Positions 15,409 through 24,737 of a DNA stretch of 64,000 nucleotides are shown here, piece after piece. How positions within the stretch are numbered: the stretch's first letter is position 1; each line of letters starts with the position of its first letter. The notes beneath the pieces are model-generated. The model was given only the letters and a program-made list of their open reading frames with translations, made no database searches and was not told the origin of the DNA. Made by a program: the position numbers and the translations under genes. Source of the DNA: Anabaena minutissima FACHB-250 (GTDB taxonomy: Bacteria; Cyanobacteriota; Cyanobacteriia; Cyanobacteriales; Nostocaceae); the NCBI RefSeq assembly GCF_014697125.1, contig NZ_JACJRG010000030.1:1-64000 (forward strand), written 5' to 3'.

Positions 15409-17085
15409 ATGGGAGCGCTCATGCGACATAAACACCACGCCACTAAGCAAGTACCAAAACTGCTGCCTAGCAGCGAAACTAAGAATCGGAGAGCCAGAAA
15501 ATATTCATTCTGGCGTTTTTCCTTGACTGTGCTGATGACTTTTAGTTTGTTGGGATTGACGGGCGCATCAGGTACTGAAGACAAAGTTAAGGATTTAAAC
15601 TTGAGAATTGGGATTGTGCAACGATTTGGTCAAGAACCTGCGGCCAAACTGCAACTAGAACCCACAAAAGACGATCGCTTAAAACTCAGGTTTCAAGAAG
15701 GGGACAAACAACGTACCCTAATTACCTCAAATCCTGTCCAGCTAGAAACAGTGATGCAACCGTTATCCAGTCCAGCCATTGGAGAGGTGTTAGTTTTAGG
15801 TACATACAGCACTTACGAAACGGCGGAAGATAGTGCCAAAAAATGGCGATCGCAGGGAATTGAGGTAGAAATAGCCCAGCCAGATCGTTGGCAAGTGTGG
15901 GCAAAACGGGAGGTTTATAACACGCCTTTATTACGACGGTTGTTATTTAAGACTGTACAATCTACGGGTAATCAGTTGGCATTCATTAATACTCAGGTTT
16001 CCCCGACGATACCGCGAGTCAATTGGATAGTGAACGGCAAACGCTACAGCCCTCAAAACGTAGAGATTAGTACAACTAAAAACTTGATTCGGGTAAAGCA
16101 AGGCGAAAAACTAGATACAACGCGTGTTTACGCAGGCAAAATTAATTTTCAGCCCAACGCCTATGGTACATACACTCTAGTCAATCAAGTCCCCCTAGAA
16201 ATTTATTTGCGTGGCGTTGTTCCCCACGAAATTGGTACAACTGCACCAACAGCATCTCTCGAAGCCCAAGCAATTCTGGCTCGGACTTACGTCTTAAGAA
16301 ACTTACGTAGATTTGCTGTTGATGACTATGAGCTATGTGCTAATACGCACTGTCAAGTTTATTATGGGCTAACAGGAACAAGCACCAAAACTGATCAAGC
16401 GATCGCAGCTACTAGAGGTAAAGTATTAACCTATAACAATCAGCTAGTGGATGCCCTCTACTCTTCTACTACTGGCGGTGTGACAGCTTACTTTAGTGAT
16501 GTTTGGAATGGTGAAAATCGTCCTTATTTACGCCCAGTTGTGGATACACCTACAAATTTATGGGACTTATCCAAGCAGAGTCTCGCCGATGAAAAGAACT
16601 TTCAGCAATTTATTAGCCTCAAACAGGGATTTAATGAAAGTCAATGGAATGTGTTTCGCTGGTCTAAAGAAACGCCATTAGATAAGATTATTGAAGACTT
16701 ACAGAAATTCTTACGGGCGAAAAACAGTCCCTACGCCAAATTTAAAAACATTGAGGCCATGGCCATAACTGAGCGCAGTCCAAGCGGACGGATTCTCGAA
16801 CTAGCCGTGAAAACAGATATTGGTACTTTTACGCTGCATAAGGATGAAGTACGTAGTGCTTTTGCTGCTCCTAGAAGTACATTGTTTTATATAGTGCCGT
16901 TGAATAAAGGTAAAACAGAATTATGGGGATACGCCTTTATTGGTGGTGGCTTGGGACATGGAGTGGGACTGAGTCAGACCGGGGCGCAAAATTTAGCCAA
17001 ACTAGGTTGGTCAAGTAACAAAATTTTGCAATTTTACTATCCTGGAACGCAAATTAAACCGCTCAATGAAGAAATCAAGTTCTAG
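15409..17085 (+). CDS. SpoIID/LytB-domain protein (amidase-enhancer type)
   Basis: This is a 558-aa protein. It has a basic N-terminus followed by one membrane or signal segment at about 43-60 (LTVLMTFSLLGLTGASG). A SPOR-like stretch covers about 115-170 (VLGTYSTYETAEDSAKKWRS). The SpoIID domain covers about 245-555: GVVPHEIGTTAPTASLEAQA, ARTYVLRN, STTGGVTAYFSDVW, and the C-terminal GGGLGHGVGLSQTGAQNLA with the conserved His and Gln. SpoIID proteins are lytic transglycosylases or enhancers of peptidoglycan remodelling. Many cyanobacteria have such proteins in the periplasm. ATG 15421 is an alternative start. Confidence 0.85.
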   Translation: MGALMRHKHHATKQVPKLLPSSETKNRRARKYSFWRFSLTVLMTFSLLGLTGASGTEDKVKDLNLRIGIVQRFGQEPAAKLQLEPTKDDRLKLRFQEGDKQRTLITSNPVQLETVMQPLSSPAIGEVLVLGTYSTYETAEDSAKKWRSQGIEVEIAQPDRWQVWAKREVYNTPLLRRLLFKTVQSTGNQLAFINTQVSPTIPRVNWIVNGKRYSPQNVEISTTKNLIRVKQGEKLDTTRVYAGKINFQPNAYGTYTLVNQVPLEIYLRGVVPHEIGTTAPTASLEAQAILARTYVLRNLRRFAVDDYELCANTHCQVYYGLTGTSTKTDQAIAATRGKVLTYNNQLVDALYSSTTGGVTAYFSDVWNGENRPYLRPVVDTPTNLWDLSKQSLADEKNFQQFISLKQGFNESQWNVFRWSKETPLDKIIEDLQKFLRAKNSPYAKFKNIEAMAITERSPSGRILELAVKTDIGTFTLHKDEVRSAFAAPRSTLFYIVPLNKGKTELWGYAFIGGGLGHGVGLSQTGAQNLAKLGWSSNKILQFYYPGTQIKPLNEEIKF

Positions 17086-17210
17086 AAACGAAGGAGTCAG
17101 GATTCAGAATAATTAGCTGCGATCGGCTAGTACATTTGTTTTATGGTACATCACTTTTAACTAGCACTTTGTCAAGTTAGTTGTAAACAAAAGGTTTTTT
17201 GTGTACCAGC

Positions 17211-17240
17211 AACTCCATCCTTTTCTGGGTGGAGTTATTT
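17211..17240 (+). terminator. Rho-independent-like terminator
   Basis: AACTCCATCC (17211-17220) pairs with GGGTGGAGTT (17227-17236) across a TTTTCT loop, followed by ATTTTAT. It lies 125 bp after the SpoIID gene and before the convergent ferredoxin gene. Either gene could use it. Confidence 0.55.
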
Positions 17241-17312
17241 TATAGCTATAGCCTGACCGCAGGCTATTCTGAATAATGTTCTGACCCCTTTTATTATTGG
17301 GCGATCTAACTC

Positions 17313-17606
17313 TTAGTAGAGTTCTTCTTCTTTATGAGTTTCGATGGTGACATCAGAAGTAGGATATGCAACACAAGTAAGTACATATCCAGCTTGGATT
17401 TGATCGTCATCTAAGAAAGATTGATCGGATTGGTCTACTGAACCGGAAACCAATTTACCCGCACAGGTGGAACAAGCACCAGCACGACAAGAGAAGGGCA
17501 GATCAAGACCTTGCTCTTCAGCTGCATCTAGAATGTATTCATCATCGGGTACATCGATGGTGGTTGTATCATCACCGTTGACTAGTGTAACTTTAAAGGT
17601 TGCCAT
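17313..17606 (-). CDS. petF: Plant-type [2Fe-2S] ferredoxin
   Basis: This is a 97-aa ferredoxin. The cluster ligands are C40, C45 and C48 (PFSCRAGACSTC) and C78 (VLTCVAYP). The start MATFKVTL and end HKEEELY match the vegetative photosynthetic ferredoxin of Anabaena/Nostoc. It carries electrons from photosystem I to FNR, nitrite reductase and glutamate synthase. The heterocyst form FdxH differs around the cluster, so PetF-type is more likely. The gene is monocistronic, with a long upstream region that should hold its promoter. Confidence 0.93.
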   Translation of the reverse strand: MATFKVTLVNGDDTTTIDVPDDEYILDAAEEQGLDLPFSCRAGACSTCAGKLVSGSVDQSDQSFLDDDQIQAGYVLTCVAYPTSDVTIETHKEEELY

Positions 17607-17866
17607 TTGAGTAATCCTCTTTTTTGCGGACGGCAGTATTTAATTTATCCCAAAGCAATCCTTACGGCTGTCCTGATGGAGTTAGCCGTTGTTTCAAATT
17701 TGCTTCAATTCTGATACTACGGGAAAAATTAAAGTATGTAACAAGAAATCCCTCGCGATTAGTAATGAGATTTGGTTAGTAGATAACAATAAGTTTTTTT
17801 TATACTTTTAGCAATTCAATATCGCTACCATTAGAAAAAACTATATATTCTAGGTATTGAGCATAT

Positions 17867-17893
17867 AAATTCAAAATTCAAAATTCAAAATTG
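17867..17893. repeat. Heptameric tandem repeat (ATTCAAA)
   Basis: ATTCAAA recurs in 7-bp register about three times. The complementary unit TTTTGAA appears at 26452-26472. Confidence 0.85.
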
Positions 17894-17919
17894 TACTCCT
17901 CCGGAGTAGACTTACGCCT

Positions 17920-17940
17920 GCGTAGCAAAGCAAGCTACGC
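17920..17940. repeat. Small palindromic repeat
   Basis: GCGTAGC (17920-17926) and GCTACGC (17934-17940) pair around AAAGCAA. GCGTAGC is also part of the 21-bp insert at 36022-36042, so the two may belong to related dispersed families. Confidence 0.55.
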
Positions 17941-17993
17941 GCTAGCATCGTGCAGTGAATAACTTCTGCCCCTCTGCTCCCCCTGCTTCCCCC

Positions 17994-18014
17994 GTCACCT
18001 GTCACCTGTCACCT
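17994..18014. repeat. Heptameric tandem repeat (GTCACCT x3)
   Basis: Three exact copies of GTCACCT lie about 35 bp upstream of bvdR. They are the complement of the AGGTGAC unit found at 10.3 and 11.2 kb. Confidence 0.9.
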
Positions 18015-18048
18015 ATTCCCTACACTTAGGTATAATGCAAAAGCAGCT

Positions 18049-19038
18049 TTGGGAACAGCAATAGTGCGAGTAGGCTTAGTCGGTACTGGATATGCAGCAA
18101 AACTACGGGCAGAGGCTCTACTGCAAGATGAACGTTCAGATTTAGTTGCAGTTGCTGGGAATACATTAGAAAAAACTCAAACCTTTGCCAAAGATTACCA
18201 GACTGAAGCGATAACTTCTTGGCAAGATTTGGTAGAACGAGATGATATAGATTTAGTGGTGATCTCCACAATCAATCGTGATCATGGTGCGATCGCCCGT
18301 GCGGCACTATTGGCAAATAAACACGTAGTGGTAGAATATCCCCTAGCTGTAGATTTGGCAGTAGCTGAGGAATTGGTGGCTTTAGCCCAAGCTCAAAAAA
18401 GATTACTCCACGTCGAACATATCGAACTTTTAGGCGGACTGCATCAAGCTTTAAAACAAAACCTAGAGAAAGTTGGTCATTTATTTTACGTGCGCTACAG
18501 CACAATCAATCCCCAAAACCCTGCACCCCACAAATGGACATATCATCACGAAATGTTCGGGTTTCCGTTAATTGGCGCACTGTCTCGCTTACATCGTCTA
18601 ACGGATTTGTTTGGTGCAGTCTTCTCTGTTAACTGTCATCAACGATATTGGGAAACAGCAGCAGACTCAGACTATTACCAAACTTGCTTCTGTATGACGC
18701 AAATGTCCTTTGAAAATGGCTTGCTAGCTCAAGTGAATTATGGCAAAGGTGAAAGTTTGTGGCAGCATGAACGAAAGTTTGAAGTGCATGGTGAAAGTGG
18801 TGGTTTAATTTTTGATGGGCAAACAGGATTTTTCATTCAAGCCGGGGAAACTACACCCATAGAGGTGGGAACTCGTCGGGGTTTATTTGCCAAAGATACA
18901 ACAATGGTGTTAGATCATTTATTTCATGGCACACCTTTGTACGTCACCCTAGAGCAAAGCTTGTATACTCTAAAAGTTGCCGATGCAGCCAAAAGAGCCG
19001 CAGAGACTGGTTTAACTATATTTGTTACAGATAAATAA
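18049..19038 (+). CDS. bvdR: Biliverdin reductase (Gfo/Idh/MocA fold)
   Basis: This is a protein of about 329 aa. The N-terminal Rossmann motif is VGLVGTGYAAKLRAEALL. The substrate-domain signatures LLHVEHIELLGG, NPAPHKWTYHHEMFGFPL and VGTRRGLF match cyanobacterial biliverdin reductase BvdR closely, as I remember the Synechocystis protein. The enzyme reduces biliverdin IX-alpha to bilirubin with NADPH and influences phycobiliprotein assembly. No ATG start is available: TTG 18049 or GTG 18064 are the candidates. The map gene follows after 12 bp, so the two are probably co-transcribed. Confidence 0.88.
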   Translation: MGTAIVRVGLVGTGYAAKLRAEALLQDERSDLVAVAGNTLEKTQTFAKDYQTEAITSWQDLVERDDIDLVVISTINRDHGAIARAALLANKHVVVEYPLAVDLAVAEELVALAQAQKRLLHVEHIELLGGLHQALKQNLEKVGHLFYVRYSTINPQNPAPHKWTYHHEMFGFPLIGALSRLHRLTDLFGAVFSVNCHQRYWETAADSDYYQTCFCMTQMSFENGLLAQVNYGKGESLWQHERKFEVHGESGGLIFDGQTGFFIQAGETTPIEVGTRRGLFAKDTTMVLDHLFHGTPLYVTLEQSLYTLKVADAAKRAAETGLTIFVTDK

Positions 19039-19050
19039 ATTAGATCCAAA

Positions 19051-19821
19051 ATGAAAACTGAGACAATTGTTATTCTATCCCAACGCGAAATCGAAAAAAT
19101 GCGGCAGGCGGGACGCTTGGCGGCTAAACTTTTGCAACATCTAGAACCATTCGTAAAACCAGGAGTCACCACCCTCGAACTTAACGACGAAGCCGAACGG
19201 TGGACACAGGCGCACGGAGCAAAAAGCGCACCATTAGGTTATAAAGGTTTTCCGAAGTCAATTTGTACCAGCGTCAATGAAGTCATTTGTCATGGTATTC
19301 CCAACGCTAAACAGGTTCTCAAAGAAGGTGACATCATTAACATTGATGTGACACCAATTGTTGATGGCTACCACGGTGACACATCGAAAACTTTTATTGT
19401 TGGTACTGCTGCGCCAAAAGTACAACATCTGGTAGAAGTGACCCAAAAATGCCTCTACTTAGGCATTGCGGAAGTCAAGCCAGGGGCGCGGATTGGTGAT
19501 ATTGGCGCGGCTATTCAAGAGTATGCGGAGGGAGAAGGTTTTTCTGTGGTGCGTGATTTTGTGGGACATGGTATCAGTCATATTTTCCACACTGCACCAG
19601 ATGTTCCTCACTACGGTATACGGGACAAAGGCAAGCGTTTGCGTCCGGGGATGGTATTTACAATTGAGCCAATGATTAACGAAGGCACTTACGAAGTCGA
19701 GATGCTCAATGATGGTTGGACAGCTGTAACACGCGATCGCAAATTATCCGCCCAATTTGAACATACCATAGTAGTAACAGAGGATGGCGTAGAAATCCTC
19801 ACTCGCCCTGACGGTGATTAA
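19051..19821 (+). CDS. map: Methionine aminopeptidase, type I
   Basis: This is a 256-aa enzyme that removes the initiator methionine from nascent proteins. All catalytic residues are present: H81 (CHGIP), the metal ligands D99 (NIDVTPIVDGYHGD), D110, H173 (GHGISHIFH), E206 (FTIEPMIN) and E237 (QFEHTIVV). There is no N-terminal zinc-finger extension, so it is the short form. Cyanobacteria often have several map paralogues. The gene starts 12 bp after bvdR. Its stop codon is followed at once by a 7-bp repeat array. Confidence 0.95.
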   Translation: MKTETIVILSQREIEKMRQAGRLAAKLLQHLEPFVKPGVTTLELNDEAERWTQAHGAKSAPLGYKGFPKSICTSVNEVICHGIPNAKQVLKEGDIINIDVTPIVDGYHGDTSKTFIVGTAAPKVQHLVEVTQKCLYLGIAEVKPGARIGDIGAAIQEYAEGEGFSVVRDFVGHGISHIFHTAPDVPHYGIRDKGKRLRPGMVFTIEPMINEGTYEVEMLNDGWTAVTRDRKLSAQFEHTIVVTEDGVEILTRPDGD

Positions 19822-19856
19822 ATGAGTAATGAGTAATGAGTAATGAGTAATGAGTA
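19822..19856. repeat. Heptameric tandem repeat (ATGAGTA x5)
   Basis: Five perfect 7-bp copies begin directly after the map stop codon. This is the most regular STRR-type array in the window. Confidence 0.95.
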
Positions 19857-19891
19857 AATACCCATTACTTCACTCAATAAATATTACCAAC

Positions 19892-21247
19892 TTATCTTCC
19901 TAACTGATTAGGAATACCTTCACAACCGCCAGGAATCGTCTTTCTGGTTTTTTCGCCACCCCAAGCACAGCAGTAATAACGAACGGACTCAGGCATTCTT
20001 TGAACATCGCTAAAATCAGCATTTTCAACCACCGCACCAGTGTATTCTCCTGTTTCATAGTCTGGTGGTTCAGTGCGACTACGGGGTGATGCTTGTGCCA
20101 ATGCACCGTAAAATAGGCGCACCCCATTCAAGTCAGCCCCTCTGAGATTGGCATCATATAAGATAGTACGAGAAAAGTTGGCTTTAACTAAATCACAACC
20201 ACTGAGACTAGCACGGACAAGATTGGCTTCACTGAGGTCAGTCCAGCGCAAATCTGTACCTGCAAGGTCGGCGGCGGCTAGCATCACACCTAAATCAATG
20301 ACGCGTACACCCTCTAAGCGGTCTTCTGCGTAGCCGCCAACGCCGTTGAGAATGGCTCTACCTAGACGGCGATCGCGTTTTAGGGGTGTGAGTAACTTAG
20401 AACGGGACAAAAAACGCAGAATTTTAGCTTTACCACTACCATCAACACTACTAAAAATTGCCGCCGTCCGACCTTCGGCGATCGCTCTTTCTTGCGGCCA
20501 ATCTTCTAATAATCCTTCTTCATCTAACACCAAGTCAGAAACCCCTTGGAAGTAGGAATCAATGGTTTGTTGTTGGGTAATAATATTTTGCTGAACCGTC
20601 AACAGGTTTTGCTGAATTGTCAAGTCTTTGGAAATTACATATTGTCGCCACGCCACATAAACAGCAACGATCGCAATCAAAATTTGACCCAAAGCCCCAA
20701 ACCACTCCGCCAGAGTTCCCGACGCATCCCAATTGATTCGCCGTCCCCACAGCAGTAAGCGATCGCCCAATCCGGAAAACTTTAAACCACCAATGAATGC
20801 TACTATTAGCCCTACCGAGCCAATAAATATGGTTTTATCTTGACCAGAAAACCACGAATTGACTACATATTGCAACCAAGGAAAGAGTATCACCAAAGAT
20901 AACAGCAACGTCCCCAACGTCCCCACCATACCGATAATCCAGTTATTGAGGACAAAGCCGAGGAGAGTCATAGCGATCGCCGCTACAGTTATTAACAATG
21001 CTCTCGGCTTAACTTTTAATTGAGGTTTTGGGGTGGTTGAGAAACTAGAACGGGCTTGTTGCAAGGCGGCTGTATTTTGCGGAGATTGCAAAGACGAAAT
21101 CGCTGCTAAAGCTTGTTGTGCAGCTAGTGTTCCTGGCGTGAGTTGATTTTCACCTGCTCTAGCACCATCAAAGTCATCTGGTTGCGATTCATGTTCAGGT
21201 ATAGATTTTGGGGTTGGTGGTTTGGGGGAATTAGATTCAGTCGTCAT
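19892..21247 (-). CDS. Pentapeptide-repeat membrane protein
   Basis: This is a 451-aa protein. Residues 1-80 are Pro/Gln/Ala-rich and probably disordered. Hydrophobic segments follow at about 82-105, 108-130, 142-162 and 183-203. After a soluble region (about 205-310) comes a pentapeptide-repeat stretch at about 320-385 (AAADLAGTDLRWTDLSEANL and onward), which would form a right-handed beta-helix. The C-terminus has a Cys pair in YYCCAWGG. Pentapeptide proteins are very common in cyanobacteria and most have unknown functions. Confidence 0.8.
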   Translation of the reverse strand: MTTESNSPKPPTPKSIPEHESQPDDFDGARAGENQLTPGTLAAQQALAAISSLQSPQNTAALQQARSSFSTTPKPQLKVKPRALLITVAAIAMTLLGFVLNNWIIGMVGTLGTLLLSLVILFPWLQYVVNSWFSGQDKTIFIGSVGLIVAFIGGLKFSGLGDRLLLWGRRINWDASGTLAEWFGALGQILIAIVAVYVAWRQYVISKDLTIQQNLLTVQQNIITQQQTIDSYFQGVSDLVLDEEGLLEDWPQERAIAEGRTAAIFSSVDGSGKAKILRFLSRSKLLTPLKRDRRLGRAILNGVGGYAEDRLEGVRVIDLGVMLAAADLAGTDLRWTDLSEANLVRASLSGCDLVKANFSRTILYDANLRGADLNGVRLFYGALAQASPRSRTEPPDYETGEYTGAVVENADFSDVQRMPESVRYYCCAWGGEKTRKTIPGGCEGIPNQLGR

Positions 21248-21356
21248 GTTTTCTATTTTGCCCCAGTAGTCTCAATTACCCAACGGATTGACCATAAAAA
21301 ATTCACCATATATACAACATAGGGGTTATGGGGCATGGGAAATTAACATTACTACT

Positions 21357-21389
21357 GCGATCAGCTACGCTGGGCGGTTACGCCATCGC
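21357..21389. mobile_element. Small dispersed repeat, second copy of the desulfurase insert
   Basis: GCGATCAGCTACGCTGGGCG followed by GTTACGCCATCGC is the reverse complement of the 33-bp unit at 6479-6511, with one base different. It too has GCGAT and CGC at its ends, as if it had entered a HIP1 octamer. It lies in the intergenic region upstream of two divergent genes. Confidence 0.85.
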
Positions 21390-21570
21390 TAGCAAAATTT
21401 GATTTCCTCAACAAAATATGTTAATCTTGTTAAACATTTTTAACAAATTTTTCAAAGCAACGTAAAGTGTCAAAACATATACAAAACTATCTAAAATCAT
21501 TCGTGATAGTTAATACGATTAGAAAAGATGGGTAGTTTTAACATTGTTTTATGAGTTCTGTGGTTACAGT

Positions 21571-22314
21571 ATGGTCTTTTGGCGCAGCTTAGTTGCCTGT
21601 GGTTTTATTACTTTCTTCACATTTGGGTGTAGTGATGGGATAAACTCATCAACAACTAATACCAAGGAAGTAGTCAAAAAGATTAATGTTTCCCGGCTAT
21701 TTACAGAAGCAAAGGATAGCCAAAAGGCAGAACAATTATTTGTTGAAGGCAATATTTTATTAGATGCACAACGCTATCAAGATGCTATAGCGATGTATGA
21801 GCAAGCGATCGCCATTAAAGCAGAAAATGGAGATATTTGGATTAATCGGGGTAACGCCCTAGCATCGTTGCAAAAGTATAAAGATGCACTCTCATCCTAC
21901 GACAAAGCGATCGCTCTCCAGCCAGAGAAAGATGAGGCTTGGTATAACCGAGGTAACGTGTTGATGACCTTGCAAAATTATCAAGGTGCAGTAGCAGCAT
22001 ATGACAAAGCGATCGCCCTCGCACCAAAAAAAGCCGCCGCCTGGATTAATCGCGGGATTTCCCTAACAAAGCTGCAACGCTATCAAGAAGCTTTAAAGTC
22101 TTATGAGCGAGCGATCGCCATCAAACCAGATAAACCAGAAGTTTATTACAATCAAGCTTGTACCTATGCTTTACAAAGCAATGTAGAATTAGCCACTGCA
22201 AATTTGCAAAAAGCCATACAACTTGATGCTGATAAGTACCAACAGTTAGCAAAAATTGACCCAGATTTTGATAAAGTGCGTAGTGATAAGCAATTTCAGG
22301 AATTGATGCAGTAG
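21571..22314 (+). CDS. TPR-repeat lipoprotein
   Basis: This is a protein of about 247 aa. ATG 21571 gives MVFWRSLVACGFITFFTFGCS, a short signal peptide with a possible lipobox ending at Cys. An in-frame ATG at 21544 lies further upstream. Residues about 55-210 are tandem tetratricopeptide repeats with the pattern IxxNxGNALxxLQKYxDALxxYDKAI (written as a pattern), repeated four to five times. They form a protein-interaction solenoid. Three HIP1 cores in the repeats encode the 'KAIA' turns. The partner is unknown. Confidence 0.8.
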   Translation: MVFWRSLVACGFITFFTFGCSDGINSSTTNTKEVVKKINVSRLFTEAKDSQKAEQLFVEGNILLDAQRYQDAIAMYEQAIAIKAENGDIWINRGNALASLQKYKDALSSYDKAIALQPEKDEAWYNRGNVLMTLQNYQGAVAAYDKAIALAPKKAAAWINRGISLTKLQRYQEALKSYERAIAIKPDKPEVYYNQACTYALQSNVELATANLQKAIQLDADKYQQLAKIDPDFDKVRSDKQFQELMQ

Positions 22315-22360
22315 GTAAGAGGAGCAGGGGGCAGAGGAGACAAGGTAGAATTACTTTTAA

Positions 22361-22391
22361 CTCAGCACCGGCTAAACGCCGCGCTACCGCT
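22361..22391. repeat. 31-bp dispersed repeat (copy A)
   Basis: A 31-bp segment containing GGCTAAACGCCGCGCTAC is found again at 42491-42521 with two C/T differences. Both copies sit in intergenic DNA next to heptamer arrays. Confidence 0.85.
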
Positions 22392-22393
22392 AA

Positions 22394-22414
22394 CATCACT
22401 CATCACTCATCACT
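22394..22414. repeat. Heptameric tandem repeat (CATCACT x3)
   Basis: Three exact copies end 5 bp before the start codon of the epimerase gene, so they lie in its leader where a ribosome binding site would be expected. Confidence 0.9.
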
Positions 22415-22419
22415 TTCCA

Positions 22420-23298
22420 ATGAAAAAACTTTTAATCACGGGAGCAAGTGGTTTTTTGGGATGGCATCTTTGCCAAATAGCTAAACAAAATTGGCAAATT
22501 TATGGAACTTATTATTACCATAATATAGAAATTTCTGGGATTAACTTAATTAAATTAAACTTAACAGATTTTGCTGAATTGAAGCAGGCATTTAGGGAAA
22601 TTCAACCGGATGCAGTCATTCATACAGCAGCGCGATCGCAACCAAACTTTTGTCAAATCCATCCCCAAGAATCACACTTAATTAATGTGACAGCATCTAG
22701 TAATATTGCGGGACTTTGTGCAGATTATGCTATTCCCTGTGTCTTCACATCAACTGACTTAGTTTTTGATGGGTTAAATGCGCCTTATAAAGAAACAGAT
22801 GCGGTGTGTCCTGTTAATATTTATGGTGAACAAAAAGTATTAGCAGAAATACAAATGTTAGAACGCTATCCCATGACAGCAGTGTGTCGGATGCCATTAA
22901 TGTTTGGTAATGCTACCCCCACAGCTAAAAGTTTTATTCAGCCATTTATCGAAATTTTAAAACAGAGAAAAGAACTAAATTTATTCATCGATGAATTTCG
23001 CACACCAACCAGTGCTGGAACTGCGGTACAGGGGTTATTATTAGCATTAAAAAAAGTTCATGGTATTATTCATTTAGGTGGCAAAGAAAGGATTTCCCGC
23101 TATAATTTTGGGCGGATTTTGGTCGATGTTTTCCAACTTCCGGCAATTGGACTTAAAGGTTGTCGTCAAAAAGATGTGCAAATGGCAGCACCAAGACCCG
23201 CAGATGTATCTTTAGATAGTTCTAAAGCTTTTATTTTGGGGTATCAGCCTCGGTCTATCAAAGAAGAGTTAGAGGAATTAGCTTTGCTGATATCTTGA
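22420..23298 (+). CDS. NAD-dependent epimerase / dTDP-4-dehydrorhamnose reductase-like (RmlD family)
   Basis: This is a 292-aa short-chain dehydrogenase of the extended type. The Rossmann motif is LITGASGFLGWHL near the N-terminus, TAARSQPNFC and STDLVFDGLNAPY are typical of RmlD-like proteins, and the catalytic YxxxK is YGEQK. RmlD enzymes reduce a 4-keto-sugar nucleotide; other members of the family have different substrates. No other sugar-nucleotide gene lies nearby and ureB follows after 46 bp, so it may be co-transcribed with urease genes by chance. Confidence 0.8.
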   Translation: MKKLLITGASGFLGWHLCQIAKQNWQIYGTYYYHNIEISGINLIKLNLTDFAELKQAFREIQPDAVIHTAARSQPNFCQIHPQESHLINVTASSNIAGLCADYAIPCVFTSTDLVFDGLNAPYKETDAVCPVNIYGEQKVLAEIQMLERYPMTAVCRMPLMFGNATPTAKSFIQPFIEILKQRKELNLFIDEFRTPTSAGTAVQGLLLALKKVHGIIHLGGKERISRYNFGRILVDVFQLPAIGLKGCRQKDVQMAAPRPADVSLDSSKAFILGYQPRSIKEELEELALLIS

Positions 23299-23344
23299 TT
23301 TCGGATAAAATTAACTATCACGTAATACCATTGCAAATACTATT

Positions 23345-23656
23345 ATGATACCAGGGGAAATTATCACACCTGCTGGAGAAATTGAACTTAATGCTGGTCG
23401 TCAAATTGTGAAATTGTGCGTAGGGAATACAGGCGATCGCCCGATTCAAGTTGGTTCACATTTTCATTTTTATGAGGTGAATAATGCGCTGAATTTTGAT
23501 AGAGAACAAGCGTTGGGAATGCGGTTAGATATTCCAGCCGGAACAGCAGTGCGGTTTGAACCGGGGGATGAGAAGGAGGTGAGTTTAGTTCCTTTAGTTG
23601 GGAGTCGTCAAGTTTATGGGTTTAATGGGAGGGTGAATGGACAAGTTGATTTTTAA
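23345..23656 (+). CDS. ureB: Urease subunit beta
   Basis: This is a 103-aa protein, complete for the family: MIPGEIITPAGEIELNAG, DRPIQVGSHFHFYEVN and GFNGRVNG are characteristic. UreB forms part of the (UreABC)3 urease, which hydrolyses urea to ammonia and CO2. The gene is normally followed directly by ureC. Here a nuclease-like gene of about 1 kb intervenes. ureA, normally just upstream, is not in the window. Confidence 0.95.
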   Translation: MIPGEIITPAGEIELNAGRQIVKLCVGNTGDRPIQVGSHFHFYEVNNALNFDREQALGMRLDIPAGTAVRFEPGDEKEVSLVPLVGSRQVYGFNGRVNGQVDF

Positions 23657-23717
23657 CACTCCAATAGATATGTGAGTCGTGCGATAAAGATAACTAATAA
23701 TTTGTGTGCTTATTGAT

Positions 23718-24737
23718 ATGCAAGAGCAACTAAGGGTGTGGGAAGTATCCAAAGATGATCAACTCATTGAAATTAGTAAAGCTAAATTAAATTTAGAGGA
23801 ACGCATCCAAAGATGGGTAGAACAAGATATTTCAATTATTTCACCAGACCTTTTAGTAATTGGTAGAGAGGTATTTACAGATTATAACGGAGCAATTGAC
23901 TTGCTTTGTTTAGATACTTGTGGAGACGTTATAATTATTGAACTCAAACGAGATAAAACGCCTAGAGAAGTAACTGCTCAGGCTTTAGATTATGCCTCAT
24001 GGGTCAAAAATCTAACTGGGGAGCAAGTAATTAGTATTGCTACTAATTATTTCAATGCTTTAGGTAAGCCAGAAACTATAGAACAAGCTTTCCAATTAAA
24101 ATTTGATAGAAGTTTTCCAGAAATTATAAATAATGCACACAAAATTTTAATAGTTGCTTCAGAAATAGATCCAAGTACAGAAAGAATTATTAATTATTTA
24201 TCAGCAACTTATCAAGTCCCGATAAATGTAATTAGATTTAATTACTTCAATGATAATCATGGGTGTGAGCTATTAGCTAGACAATTTTTAGTTGATCCTG
24301 ACAAACTCAAAAAAAATATTATAGTTCAATCATCACGGAAAGCCAATAAGACCTATGAAGAGTTGGCACAAATAGCAGAAAACAAGGGTGTTGGTAATAT
24401 TTATAAATTAATTTATCAAGGCTTAATTGATTACCAATTTTGGACAAAAACTACAACAACTTGTATTACTTTCACAGATAAGAAGCGAAGAGTAATATGT
24501 AATTTAATACCTGATGAAAGCAATCAAGAATTAGGGCTAAAATTTAAAATTTATCTCAATAGGTTATCAGAATATCTAAATAAACCAGAAGAAACAATAG
24601 CCAAATTTTTACCAAATATTGAGCCTATTTCGCAGGAAGAATGGTCTGGCTTAATTGTGCAAGGATTTTTTCATAATGAGGAATCAGCCAACCACTTTCT
24701 CAAAAAGTTAAATGAAGGTAGGAGTAATACAATATGA
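23718..24737 (+). CDS. NucS-like (DUF91) PD-(D/E)XK nuclease between ureB and ureC
   Basis: This is a protein of about 339 aa. ATG 23718 is preferred over GTG 23706. Residues about 25-125 resemble the C-terminal nuclease domain of NucS/EndoMS: GAIDLLCLD (D61), then IIIELKRDK (E75, K77) and TAQALDYASWVKNL. This is the usual D...ExK active site. Residues about 200-335 form an unassigned C-terminal region. The NucS N-terminal DNA-binding domain is absent. The stop overlaps the ureC start by 4 bp (ATGA), so translation of ureC may be coupled to it. The role is unknown. The position inside a urease operon suggests insertion by horizontal transfer. Confidence 0.75.
   Translation: MQEQLRVWEVSKDDQLIEISKAKLNLEERIQRWVEQDISIISPDLLVIGREVFTDYNGAIDLLCLDTCGDVIIIELKRDKTPREVTAQALDYASWVKNLTGEQVISIATNYFNALGKPETIEQAFQLKFDRSFPEIINNAHKILIVASEIDPSTERIINYLSATYQVPINVIRFNYFNDNHGCELLARQFLVDPDKLKKNIIVQSSRKANKTYEELAQIAENKGVGNIYKLIYQGLIDYQFWTKTTTTCITFTDKKRRVICNLIPDESNQELGLKFKIYLNRLSEYLNKPEETIAKFLPNIEPISQEEWSGLIVQGFFHNEESANHFLKKLNEGRSNTI

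Larger units (their letters stand above)
17607..18048. other. 442-bp divergent intergenic region with several repeats
   Basis: This region lies between petF (minus) and bvdR (plus), so it should hold both promoters. The left 230 bp are AT-rich and without repeats. The right part holds a heptamer array (17867-17893), a small palindrome GCGTAGC...GCTACGC (17920-17940) and a second heptamer array (17994-18014). No RNA gene was recognised. Confidence 0.6.
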